Source: Paenibacillus_I sp035510375 (GTDB lineage Bacteria; Bacillota; Bacilli; Paenibacillales; Paenibacillaceae). Taken from it: DNA of 64,000 nt. Shown here piece after piece: positions 32,488 through 41,020 of the stretch (its first letter is position 1; the number at the start of each line of letters is the position of its first letter). The stretch lies in NCBI RefSeq assembly GCF_035510375.1, contig NZ_DATKHG010000012.1; one strand, 5' to 3'. The translations under genes were made by a program, and so were the position numbers. The notes beneath the pieces are model-generated. The model ran no database searches, had not been told where the DNA came from, and saw nothing but the letters and a program-made list of their open reading frames with translations.

Positions 32488-33951
32488 ATGTCGAAACAAG
32501 CAGGATCCGCGACGGCAGCCGAGTCGATGTCGGTACGAGACATCCTGGGGCCGTTGATCGCCATTATCGTCGGACTTTTTATGGTTATTCTGGACGGTAC
32601 GGCAATGAACGTTGCAATACCCACTTTGCAGAAGGATTTCGGCCAAGGGTTGAACGTCGTACAGTGGACCGTTACCGGCTACGCCTTGGCCCAGGCGGCG
32701 GTCATTCCGCTCGCCGGCTGGCTGTCGGACCGTTTCGGAGCGAAACGCGTGTTTCTGATTTCCGTCGTCCTGTTCACCATCGGTTCATTGTTATGCGGAC
32801 TGGCGAATTCGGTTGAGCAGTTGATCGTATTCCGTGTGCTTCAGGGCATCGGCGGCGGTATGGTCGGCCCGATCGCAATGGCCTTCACGTATCGTCTGGC
32901 GCCTCCCGGCAAGGTCGGAGCCGTCATGGGGATGATGGGTATCCCGATCCTGCTGGCGCCGGCGCTTGGTCCGATTATCGGCGGTTGGCTGGTTGAATAC
33001 GCAACCTGGCACTGGATTTTCTTCATTAATCTGCCGATCGGCGTTATCGGCGTGCTAGCCGGTCTGCGCACCCTGCCGAACATTGAGCGGCAATCGGTCG
33101 CGGCACTTGATATGTTCGGCATCATCCTGGGGCCGATCGCGTTCGCGGGTCTCGCGTACGGCGTCAGCGAAGGGGCCTTCGGCTGGACCTCCGACAAGAC
33201 GATCGTCGGTATTTCCGTCGGTGCCGTCGCTCTTATCCTGTTTATAATCGCCGAGCTGCGGCATCGGAATCCGCTGCTGGAGCTGCGCGTATTCCGGTCG
33301 TCGGATTTCACGCGCGGCATCATCATTCAGTGGATTGCGACGGTGGCGCTGTTCGGCACGATGTTCATGGTCCCGTTGTTCCTGCAGGACGGCAAAGGCT
33401 ATGAGGCATTCCGCACAGGCCTGATCATGCTGCCGCAAGCGCTGGCCGCAGGCATCTTTATGCCGATCGGCGGCAAGCTTTTCGACAAAGTCGGCGCCCG
33501 TCCGGTCGTCGTGGCCGGCATGTCGATCGTCGCGCTCGCAGCGTTCCTCTTGTCGAAGGTATCGCTGACGGACAGCGTGTCCACGATCCTGCTGCCGCTT
33601 AGCTTATTGGGAGCCGGCATGGGCTTGTCCATGATGCCGCTCAACACGCATTTGATGCAATCGGCGCCGCAGAACCTGGTCGGCCGCGTCACGTCTCTCA
33701 CGAATGCCGCCCAGCAGGTATGGAGCTCGCTTGCGATTGCCGCATTGATCACGATCATGAGCAGCCGCTTCAAGTCCTACCTCGAATCAGGCGAGACCGA
33801 TATGGCGACTGTCGGGACGAAGGCGTTCAACGACACGTTCTTCATCCTGGTCGGCATCGCAATCGTCGGCGTTCTCTTCGCGCTTTTCCTCAAGAAGCCG
33901 AAAAATGCTTCCCAACCGGCCGGCGAGCCCGCACCGATGGCTATACACTGA
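32488..33951 (+). CDS. DHA2-family (EmrB/QacA) multidrug MFS exporter
   Basis: A 487-aa transporter with fourteen predicted spans. Motif D1 LDGTAMNVAIPTLQKDF, motif A GWLSDRFGAKRVF and motif C near ILLAPALGPIIGGWLVE mark the drug:H+ antiporter-2 family. GGAGGAG at 9 nt sets ATG 32488. The TetR gene and twin operators next to it show drug-inducible control. The substrate is unknown. Confidence 0.93.
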   Translation: MSKQAGSATAAESMSVRDILGPLIAIIVGLFMVILDGTAMNVAIPTLQKDFGQGLNVVQWTVTGYALAQAAVIPLAGWLSDRFGAKRVFLISVVLFTIGSLLCGLANSVEQLIVFRVLQGIGGGMVGPIAMAFTYRLAPPGKVGAVMGMMGIPILLAPALGPIIGGWLVEYATWHWIFFINLPIGVIGVLAGLRTLPNIERQSVAALDMFGIILGPIAFAGLAYGVSEGAFGWTSDKTIVGISVGAVALILFIIAELRHRNPLLELRVFRSSDFTRGIIIQWIATVALFGTMFMVPLFLQDGKGYEAFRTGLIMLPQALAAGIFMPIGGKLFDKVGARPVVVAGMSIVALAAFLLSKVSLTDSVSTILLPLSLLGAGMGLSMMPLNTHLMQSAPQNLVGRVTSLTNAAQQVWSSLAIAALITIMSSRFKSYLESGETDMATVGTKAFNDTFFILVGIAIVGVLFALFLKKPKNASQPAGEPAPMAIH

Positions 33952-33985
33952 CGGCAAGCAACAATAGAATAGAATTGGAGTGCAC

Positions 33986-34015
33986 ATAACCCGCCCCAAC
34001 TTCGGGGCGGGTTAT
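33986..34015 (+). terminator. Terminator of the MFS gene
   Basis: ATAACCCGCCCC (33986-33997) and its perfect complement (34004-34015) with a 6-nt loop. Confidence 0.8.
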
Positions 34016-34038
34016 TCGGTGCGCCTCATGATAGTAAA

Positions 34039-34066
34039 AACCCGCCTGCGCAAAGCGCGGCGGGTT
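34039..34066. terminator. Second GC-rich hairpin
   Basis: AACCCGCC(T)GCGC pairs with GCGCGGCGGGTT around an AAA loop, with one bulged T. It shares the ACCCGCC core with the hairpin just upstream. There is no T-run, so its role as a terminator is uncertain. Confidence 0.5.
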
Positions 34067-34240
34067 GATAGGCGTTTTGAAATCTGATACAATGAAGCGA
34101 TGGGAAAAATTGAATATTTTTAAGCGAAATTTCTCAAAATAATGTTACCACAAATTGATGAATCTTGTCAACCGTTCCCGGAGAAAATTCCGGCGAAGCG
34201 AAATATACGGCAATCAGCGAGATGGGAGAGATCGGGCCTC

Positions 34241-36592
34241 ATGAATGAAACGGACGGCATCTGGGCGGAGGAGCAGAGTCGCGTGTCGCACGTGGTTGCG
34301 AGCGTGGACCGGCGAATCGAGGCTTTGGAGAAGGAAATCGGCGATGTGCGGTCGGAAGCGGTCGACATCCGCAAACATTTCTGGGATGAGATTACGGTCA
34401 ATTTCAGCTCGTCGGACGACGTGACGGAAACGTACTTCAGCATGAAGCAGCAAGCGGATTTGCTTGCGGAACGCGAACGAACGCAGCGGCACTCGGCCGG
34501 TTATCTGGATAAGCTGAGAAGGCTCGCCCGCTCGCCGTATTTCGGGCGAATCGATTTTCGGGAGGAAGGCGACGGGCAGGCTGAGCCGATTTATCTCGGC
34601 ATCGCTTCGTTTCGGGAGGAGGACGCCGACACGTTTCTCGTGTACGATTGGCGCGCCCCGGTATCCAGCCTGTATTACGACTATCCGCCGGGCCCGGCGG
34701 TCTACGAGACGCCGGCAGGCGAAGTGAAGGGCGAACTGCTGCTCAAGCGGCAGTTCGTCATCCGTGACGGCGAAATCCGTTACCTGTTCGACACCGGCAT
34801 AACGATCGGCGACCAGCTGCTGCAGCAAATGCTGAGCCGCACGTCGGACGCGCAAATGAAGAGCATCGTGGCGACGATCCAAAAGGAGCAGAACCGGATT
34901 ATCCGCAACGACCGGAGCCGCATGCTGGTCGTGCAAGGAGCGGCCGGCAGCGGCAAAACATCGGCGGCGCTGCAGCGTGTCGCTTACCTGCTGTACCGTT
35001 ACCGGGGCGAGCTCACCGCCGATCAATTGGTGCTGTTCTCCCCGAATCCGATGTTCAACAGCTACGTCGCGTCCGTTCTTCCCGAGCTCGGCGAGGAAAA
35101 CATGATCCAGACGACTTTTCAGGCGTATCTGGAAAATCGGTTGGGCAAGGAATTCCGGCTGGAGGATTCGTTCGACCAGCTGGAATACGTGTTGTCCGCC
35201 GAGCGCAACCAAGCATACGAAATTCGGCTTCAGGCGATCCGCTTCAAGTCATCGGCGGCATATCTGGAAGCCATACAGGCATATCTGGACAGCTTGCTTA
35301 CGGAAGGCATGCTGTTCCGGCCGGTCAAGTTCAACGGTAAAACAATCGTGCCGGCCAAGGAGATCGCCGCCCGTTTCTATGGCATGGATGCCGGTATACG
35401 GCTGGCGAACCGGATAGCGCTTATTCGCGAATGGCTCACGGAGAGAGTGAAGACGTTCGAAGCGACGCAACTGAACGAGCCTTGGGTGGAGGAAGCAATG
35501 GAGCTGCTCGATCAGGAAGCCTACCAGAGAGCTTACTATAAGCTAAGGGAGAGGCAGAAGAAAAAAGCCGAATCGTTCGACGACTTCGATGCGGAAAAAG
35601 AGCTCCTTGCCGAAATGATCGTCAAGGAAGCTTTTAAGCCGGTCCGCCGCCGCGTCAAGCTGCTTCGCTTCGTCGATGTGAAGGGACTATACAGGCGGTT
35701 GTTCGCGGATCCGGACCGATTCGAAACGTTGACGGACCGTGCCGGCCTTCCTCCGCTCTGGAAGGAGATCGCCTCCCGGACAGTCGAGCGGCTTGATGCC
35801 GGGCAGCTGGCCTATGAAGATATGACGCCTTATTTGTATGTGAATGAAAGATTGAAAGGCTTCCGGGCTAATACGGCAGTTCGTCATGTGCTGATCGACG
35901 AGGCGCAGGATTATACGCCGTTCCAGCTTGAATTTCTGAAATGGCTGTTCCCGCGCAGCCGCATGACCGCGCTCGGCGATCTGAATCAGGCGATCTACGC
36001 CCAAATGTCCGCAATGGCGGAGAGCGATCCGCTGACCCGCCTGTACGGTGCCGACGATACGGAATGGATTCATTTGACGAGAAGCTACCGTTCGACAATG
36101 GAAATCGTGTTGTTCACGCGCGGTATGGTGGCCGGAGGGGAACGGATCGAGCCGTTCAACCGGAGCGGCAAGCTGCCCGTCGTCGTCACCGTTCCGGACA
36201 AACAACAGCTTCACCGGCGTTTGACGAATACCATACGGGACCTTAAGAAAGAGGGCTTCGATTCGATCGCCGTTATTTGCCGGACCGCCGCCGAAAGCCG
36301 GGAGGCGTTCGACTCGCTCGGAGGAGCGGGCGAGCTTAAGCTGGTGACCAAGGATACGCCGCAGTTCGAGAAGGGGGTCTGCGTCATTCCCGCCTATCTG
36401 GCGAAAGGAGTCGAGTTCGACGCGGTTCTGATCTACGACGCGTCCGAGCGGACCTATGGCAACGAGAACGAACGGAAGCTGTTTTACACGGCATGCACGC
36501 GGGCGATGCATGAATTGCACCTGTTCTCGGTAGGCGAGCCGAGCCGGTTCATCACGGAGCAATCGCCCGAAACGTACCGGACGGAGGCGTAG
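34241..36592 (+). CDS. helD: RNA polymerase recycling motor HelD
   Basis: A 783-aa UvrD/Rep-like SF1 ATPase (B. subtilis HelD is about 774). An N-terminal coiled coil (about 15-85: RRIEALEKEIGDVRSEAVD) enters the RNAP secondary channel. Walker A is VVQGAAGSGKTSAALQR (about 230-246), Walker B is HVLIDEAQD (about 550), and later SF1 motifs include LTRSYRST and YTACTRAMHELHLF. HelD frees stalled RNA polymerase from DNA and RNA. ATG 34241 is taken as the start because the earlier part of the frame has no coiled-coil character. It is followed 6 nt later by the broken DUF1294 gene. Confidence 0.93.
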   Translation: MNETDGIWAEEQSRVSHVVASVDRRIEALEKEIGDVRSEAVDIRKHFWDEITVNFSSSDDVTETYFSMKQQADLLAERERTQRHSAGYLDKLRRLARSPYFGRIDFREEGDGQAEPIYLGIASFREEDADTFLVYDWRAPVSSLYYDYPPGPAVYETPAGEVKGELLLKRQFVIRDGEIRYLFDTGITIGDQLLQQMLSRTSDAQMKSIVATIQKEQNRIIRNDRSRMLVVQGAAGSGKTSAALQRVAYLLYRYRGELTADQLVLFSPNPMFNSYVASVLPELGEENMIQTTFQAYLENRLGKEFRLEDSFDQLEYVLSAERNQAYEIRLQAIRFKSSAAYLEAIQAYLDSLLTEGMLFRPVKFNGKTIVPAKEIAARFYGMDAGIRLANRIALIREWLTERVKTFEATQLNEPWVEEAMELLDQEAYQRAYYKLRERQKKKAESFDDFDAEKELLAEMIVKEAFKPVRRRVKLLRFVDVKGLYRRLFADPDRFETLTDRAGLPPLWKEIASRTVERLDAGQLAYEDMTPYLYVNERLKGFRANTAVRHVLIDEAQDYTPFQLEFLKWLFPRSRMTALGDLNQAIYAQMSAMAESDPLTRLYGADDTEWIHLTRSYRSTMEIVLFTRGMVAGGERIEPFNRSGKLPVVVTVPDKQQLHRRLTNTIRDLKKEGFDSIAVICRTAAESREAFDSLGGAGELKLVTKDTPQFEKGVCVIPAYLAKGVEFDAVLIYDASERTYGNENERKLFYTACTRAMHELHLFSVGEPSRFITEQSPETYRTEA

Positions 36593-36598
36593 CGCACG

Positions 36599-36872
36599 GT
36601 GCTGCTGGGCATTTATTTGGCGGCCGTTAATCTGCTGCTTTTTTTCTTGATGGGCGCCGACAAGCGTTTGGCCGCGAAAGGACGGCGGCGGGTTTACCGA
36701 GCGAAGGCTGTTCGTTTTCGCTTGGCTCGGGGGAGCCGCGGGCGGCTGGATCGGCATGCGCATGTGGCGCCATAAGACGAAGCACAGGTCCTTTATGCTT
36801 GGTTTGCCGGCGCTGACCGCTCTGCATCTGGTGCTGCTCGCGCTTGCTTATTATAATGGCTGGGTCGGGTAA
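36599..36872 (+). pseudogene. DUF1294 membrane protein, single-base frameshift
   Basis: The first 32 codons read (V)LLGIYLAAVNLLLFFLMGAD and KRLAAKGRRRV, the start of a DUF1294 protein. One extra T in the TTT at 36693-36695 breaks the frame. In the next frame the family continues TERRLFVFAWLGGAAGGWIG, then MRMWRHKTKHRSFMLGLP, to a stop at 36872. Both parts match the short two- or three-span DUF1294 family (about 90 aa). This is a recent mutation or a sequencing error in a T-run. Confidence 0.75.
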
Positions 36873-37271
36873 CGAGCTTTTCTATAAATCGACAATATGT
36901 CAGAAAAACTGACAAAATCCAAATAAATCACCGATTTCAGCGGCCGAAAAATCAACACAATTAAAATTATTCATATTTTTGTGTAAATTAAGTTCACAGA
37001 AAATTAACAAATCCATTTTTTCTTATCGCTTGCCGCTCGAACGCTCCCCTATTCCTGATTTTTTGCCTTTTTACATAAAAAGCTGTCGACCGCGGAAGGA
37101 AATTCCCCCTCTGAAAGCGAATGGAAGGACGACAGCGGTCTCAATCGGCCTTCTCCGGAGGATGTAAGTCACCTCGTAACGGTTAATGGATAGAGAGAGA
37201 GTCAAGCAACATCCGCTGAGAGTTGCCACTTGGCATGGAGAAGCAGAAATCGCGAACGGGGAGTGATGGAC
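36873..37271. other. AT-rich glg control region
   Basis: About 400 bp before glgC without a gene. The first half (to about 37090) is much richer in A and T than the surroundings. It holds a GlnR/TnrA-like box at 36898-36914. No promoter could be fixed with confidence. Confidence 0.5.
36898..36914. promoter_or_regulatory. GlnR/TnrA-like box upstream of glg operon
   Basis: TGTCAGAAAAACTGACA is a 17-bp dyad that matches TGTNANAWWWTNTNACA except at position 11 (A for T). It lies about 360 bp upstream of glgC, far for direct action unless the transcript has a long leader. Confidence 0.4.
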
Positions 37272-38435
37272 ATGGTACGCAAGGAAATGGTAGCCATGCT
37301 GCTGGCGGGCGGCGAGGGAAAAAGGCTTGGCGTGCTCACGAAGGCGCTTGCCAAACCGGCCGTTCACTTCGGCGGCAAATACCGCATTATCGATTTCACG
37401 CTGAGCAATTGCGTACATTCGGGAATCGACACGGTAGGGGTATTGACGCAGTATCAGCCGCTTGTTCTCAATCAGTATTTGGGAATCGGCAGCCCTTGGG
37501 GGCTGGACCGCCGCGACGGCGGCATGGCCGTGCTTCCGCCTTACATGAAATCGAAGGGCGGCAGCTGGTACAAAGGAACCGCGAACGCGATCTACCAGAA
37601 CATGGGGTTCATCGACCGTTACGACCCGGAATATGTACTTGTCATATCGGGCGACCATATCTACAAAATGGATTATGACCTGATGCTGAACCACCACAAG
37701 AAAAGCGGCGCCGACGCTACCATTGCCGTAATCGGGGTGGATTGGAGCGAAGCTAGCCGATTCGGCATTATGGCCACCGACGAAACGGGCAAAATTACGG
37801 AGTTTCAGGAAAAACCGAAAAATCCGAAAAGCAATCTGGCCTCGATGGGCGTGTATATTTTCTCCTGGCCGGTGCTGCAGCAGTATTTGATTCGGGACGA
37901 AGACAATCCGATGTCCAGCAACGACTTCGGTAAAGATATTATCCCAGCGATGCTGGCCGATAACATTTATCTGAATACGTATACATTCCAGGACTACTGG
38001 AAGGATGTGGGCACGATCCAAAGTTTGTGGGAGGCCAATATGGACCTGCTCTCCGAGGAATCCCAGCTTGATCTGAACGACAAGGACCGGCGCATTTATT
38101 CGGTCAACCCGAACCAGCCGCCGCATTACGTTTCCCCGGCAGGCAACGTTTCGTCCTCGTTGATCACGGAAGGCTGCTTCATCGAAGGCCACATCAGCCG
38201 TTCGGTGCTTTTCTACGGCGTCCATGTAGGCGAAGGCAGCGTTATCCGCGATTCCGTCATTATGCCGAATGCTCAGATCGGCAAGAACGTGACGATATCC
38301 CGGGCGATCATCGGCGAAGGCGCCGTCATCGCGGACGGCGTTGCGATCGAGTCGGCGGAGGGCGAAGATATTCAAGTGGTGGCAAGCGATGAAATGGTGC
38401 TTCCCGCGGGAGCGGCCAAGGAGGTAGAGGCATGA
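37272..38435 (+). CDS. glgC: Glucose-1-phosphate adenylyltransferase, catalytic subunit
   Basis: A 387-aa enzyme making ADP-glucose for glycogen. The N-terminal nucleotidyltransferase motif AMLLAGGEGKRLGVLTKALAKPAVHFGGKYRIIDFTLSN is intact, as are GTANAIYQN, VISGDHIYKMDY and FQDYWKDVGTI. The C-terminal left-handed beta helix starts near 290 (GNVSSSLITEGCFIEGHI). GGGGAG at 8 nt selects ATG 37272 over ATG 37266. The stop overlaps glgD (ATGA). Confidence 0.96.
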   Translation: MVRKEMVAMLLAGGEGKRLGVLTKALAKPAVHFGGKYRIIDFTLSNCVHSGIDTVGVLTQYQPLVLNQYLGIGSPWGLDRRDGGMAVLPPYMKSKGGSWYKGTANAIYQNMGFIDRYDPEYVLVISGDHIYKMDYDLMLNHHKKSGADATIAVIGVDWSEASRFGIMATDETGKITEFQEKPKNPKSNLASMGVYIFSWPVLQQYLIRDEDNPMSSNDFGKDIIPAMLADNIYLNTYTFQDYWKDVGTIQSLWEANMDLLSEESQLDLNDKDRRIYSVNPNQPPHYVSPAGNVSSSLITEGCFIEGHISRSVLFYGVHVGEGSVIRDSVIMPNAQIGKNVTISRAIIGEGAVIADGVAIESAEGEDIQVVASDEMVLPAGAAKEVEA

Positions 38436-39544
38436 GCATGGAGATGATGGGCGTGGTCAATCTGATTCACGAGCCGGACGAGCTGGAAGCGTTGACTGCG
38501 CATCGGCCGCTGGCGACGGTTCCTTTCGGCGGCCGTTACCGGCTGGTCGATTTTACGCTGTCGAGCATGGTCAATTCGGGCATTTCCAAGGTGGCCGTTA
38601 TGGCGCATACGAAATACCGGTCGCTGATGGATCATATCGGCTCGGGCAAAAGCTGGGATTTGCATCACCGGCAGGGCGGCCTGTTCGTGCTGCCCCCGAT
38701 GGCCTCCGATATGAGCGATTTGCGCAAAGGGGATTTGTTTCACTTCTATCAGCAGCGTGATTTCTTTACCCGCAGTCAAGGCGACTACGTCGTCATCTGC
38801 AGAAGCCATATGGTGTGCAACATCAATTTCAAGGATGTTCTGGCTGCACACCTGGAGAGCGGAGCCGATATAACGGCGGTTTGCAAGAAACAGCACGATT
38901 CGCTCGGCGGCAAGGCGCGCAAGGTCAAGATCGACGGCAACGGACGGGTGACGGACATGCAGGACCATTTCGGCCGGCTGCAGACCGACATCGTGTCGAT
39001 GGAAATGTACGTGATGCGCAAAGATCTGCTGCTCGATCTGGTCGAAACGTCGCTGGCGCAAGGGCAGGATCATCTGGTCCGCCACGGGATTATGTCCCGG
39101 CTGGATAAGCTGCGGGTGCATGCCTGCTTATACGAAGGCTACCTCGGCATCGTCAACACGATTCAAAGCTATTACCTGAACAGCATGCAGCTTCTGCTTC
39201 CCGATACGTGGAAAAGCTTGTTCTTCACGCCGGGCCCGATCTATACGAAGGTCAAGGACGAGCCGCCGACCAGCTACCTTGAGGGAGCCAAGACGGTAAA
39301 CTCCCTGATCGCGAACGGCTGCGAAATCGAAGGCACGGTCGTCGGCAGCATTCTGTTCAGGGGCGTCAAGGTGCAAAAAGGAGCGGTCGTCCGCAACAGC
39401 ATCGTCATGCAGAACGGCATTGTCGGCGAGAACAGCATGCTCGATCATGTTATACTCGATAAAGAAGTGTATATTGAGCCCGGCCGCGACATCCGCGGCG
39501 TGACCGATTCACCGTATATCGCCGTGAAGCGCAAGGTCATCTGA
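38432..39544 (+). CDS. glgD: Glucose-1-phosphate adenylyltransferase, regulatory subunit
   Basis: A 370-aa GlgC paralogue. It keeps the fold (VPFGGRYRLVDFTLSSMVNS, GTVVGSILFRGVKVQKGAVV) but lacks the N-terminal GGxGxRLxxLT triphosphate loop; the equivalent region is VNLIHEPDELEALTAHRPLA. That loss marks it as GlgD, which modulates the GlgC/GlgD heterotetramer. It begins inside the glgC stop codon. Confidence 0.93.
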   Translation: MSMEMMGVVNLIHEPDELEALTAHRPLATVPFGGRYRLVDFTLSSMVNSGISKVAVMAHTKYRSLMDHIGSGKSWDLHHRQGGLFVLPPMASDMSDLRKGDLFHFYQQRDFFTRSQGDYVVICRSHMVCNINFKDVLAAHLESGADITAVCKKQHDSLGGKARKVKIDGNGRVTDMQDHFGRLQTDIVSMEMYVMRKDLLLDLVETSLAQGQDHLVRHGIMSRLDKLRVHACLYEGYLGIVNTIQSYYLNSMQLLLPDTWKSLFFTPGPIYTKVKDEPPTSYLEGAKTVNSLIANGCEIEGTVVGSILFRGVKVQKGAVVRNSIVMQNGIVGENSMLDHVILDKEVYIEPGRDIRGVTDSPYIAVKRKVI

Positions 39545-39576
39545 GACGGGCCATTCCAGCGGCAGGTGAAATCGAT

Positions 39577-41019
39577 ATGAACATTCTTTTCGCGGCTTCG
39601 GAGGCCGTGCCGTTCGCCAAGACCGGCGGTCTCGGCGACGTCGTCGGCGCGCTGCCGAAAGCGCTGGCGGCGCAAGGGGTGACGGCGTCCGTCATCCTGC
39701 CGCAATATGGGGAAACGGGGGATGACGCGATCCGGTCCTTTCGGCGGGTCGCGTCTTTCACCGTCAAGCTCGGCTGGCGCAATCAAGCCTGCAACCTGCT
39801 GGAGGGATATGTTGACGGCATCCGGTATTACCTGATCGGAAACGATTACTACTACAAGCGTGGCACGCCGTACGGCTACGACGACGAGGCGGAACGGTTC
39901 GCGTTTTTCTGCTTCGCCGTGCTGGAAGGCATGCGATATATAGATGAAGTGCCCGACATCATCCACTGCCACGATTGGCAGACCGGGCTAATTCCGTTTC
40001 TGTTGAAAACGCGGTATCGCGGCAGCCCGCCCTATCGCGGCATCCGGTCGCTTTTCACGATACACAATTTGCGCTATCAAGGCGTGTTCCCGCAGGAAAC
40101 GCTCTGCGATTTGCTCGGCGTGGGCCTCGACATGTTCACGATGGACAAGCTGGAGTTCTACGGCGGCGGCAGCTGCATGAAGGCGGGGCTCCTGTACGCG
40201 GACAAGCTGACGACGGTCAGCCGCACGTATGCGGAAGAGATCCGAACCCCCGAGCTCGGCGAAAAGCTGGATGGCGTCATCCGGCTCCGCGGCCCGGATT
40301 TGACCGGTATCGTGAACGGAATCGACACCGAGCTGTTCGATCCGATGCGGGACCCGGAGATTGCCTATCCTTACCGTACGTCTATGGCGAAGAAGCGGAA
40401 AAACAAGGTTGTTCTGCAGCGGGAGCTCGGCCTGGACGAAGAGGAAGAGGTGCCGATGCTCGCCATCGTTTCGAGGCTTGTCGAGCAGAAGGGGCTGGAT
40501 CTGCTGGAGGGCGCCATGGAGGGGCTTCTTGCCGAACCGCTCCAGCTGGTCGTGCTCGGAACCGGGGAAGCCCGCTACGAGAAGCTGCTCGGCCGCTTGG
40601 CGTCACAGCATCCGGAACGCATCGCCGTTCGTTTCGAGTTTGACGACGCGCTCGCGAGAAGGATCTATGCGGGATCCGATATTTATTTGATGCCCTCGCA
40701 ATTCGAGCCGTGCGGACTCAGCCAATTGATCGCTCTCCGCTACGGCGCCGTACCGCTCGTCCGGGAAACGGGCGGGCTGAAGGACACGGTCCAAGCCTAT
40801 GATGAATATACAGGTAAAGGAACCGGTTTCAGCTTTCGGCGTTACAATGCCGCCGAATTTCTGCAAACGGTGCGCAGGGCGCTAGCGCTTTACCGGAATG
40901 CCCCCGAGTGGCAGCGCATTGTCGACAACGGCGCCTGCGAAAATTACGGCTGGAGCGGCTCCGCGCGCGACTATGCCGCGGTGTACCGCGAACTCGCGGA
41001 CAACGGAAAGGAGTATTGA
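39577..41019 (+). CDS. glgA: Glycogen synthase (ADP-glucose)
   Basis: A 480-aa GT5 enzyme. The N-terminal KTGGLGDVVGALPKAL carries the ADP-glucose-binding KxGGL motif, IIHCHDWQTGLIPFLL and GIVNGIDTELFDP are GT5 hallmarks, and the C-terminal LMPSQFEPCGLSQLIALRYGAVPLVRETGGLKDTV holds the second KxGGL-like loop. AGGTGA precedes the ATG. Third gene of the glg operon. Confidence 0.96.
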   Translation: MNILFAASEAVPFAKTGGLGDVVGALPKALAAQGVTASVILPQYGETGDDAIRSFRRVASFTVKLGWRNQACNLLEGYVDGIRYYLIGNDYYYKRGTPYGYDDEAERFAFFCFAVLEGMRYIDEVPDIIHCHDWQTGLIPFLLKTRYRGSPPYRGIRSLFTIHNLRYQGVFPQETLCDLLGVGLDMFTMDKLEFYGGGSCMKAGLLYADKLTTVSRTYAEEIRTPELGEKLDGVIRLRGPDLTGIVNGIDTELFDPMRDPEIAYPYRTSMAKKRKNKVVLQRELGLDEEEEVPMLAIVSRLVEQKGLDLLEGAMEGLLAEPLQLVVLGTGEARYEKLLGRLASQHPERIAVRFEFDDALARRIYAGSDIYLMPSQFEPCGLSQLIALRYGAVPLVRETGGLKDTVQAYDEYTGKGTGFSFRRYNAAEFLQTVRRALALYRNAPEWQRIVDNGACENYGWSGSARDYAAVYRELADNGKEY

Positions 41020-41020
41020 A

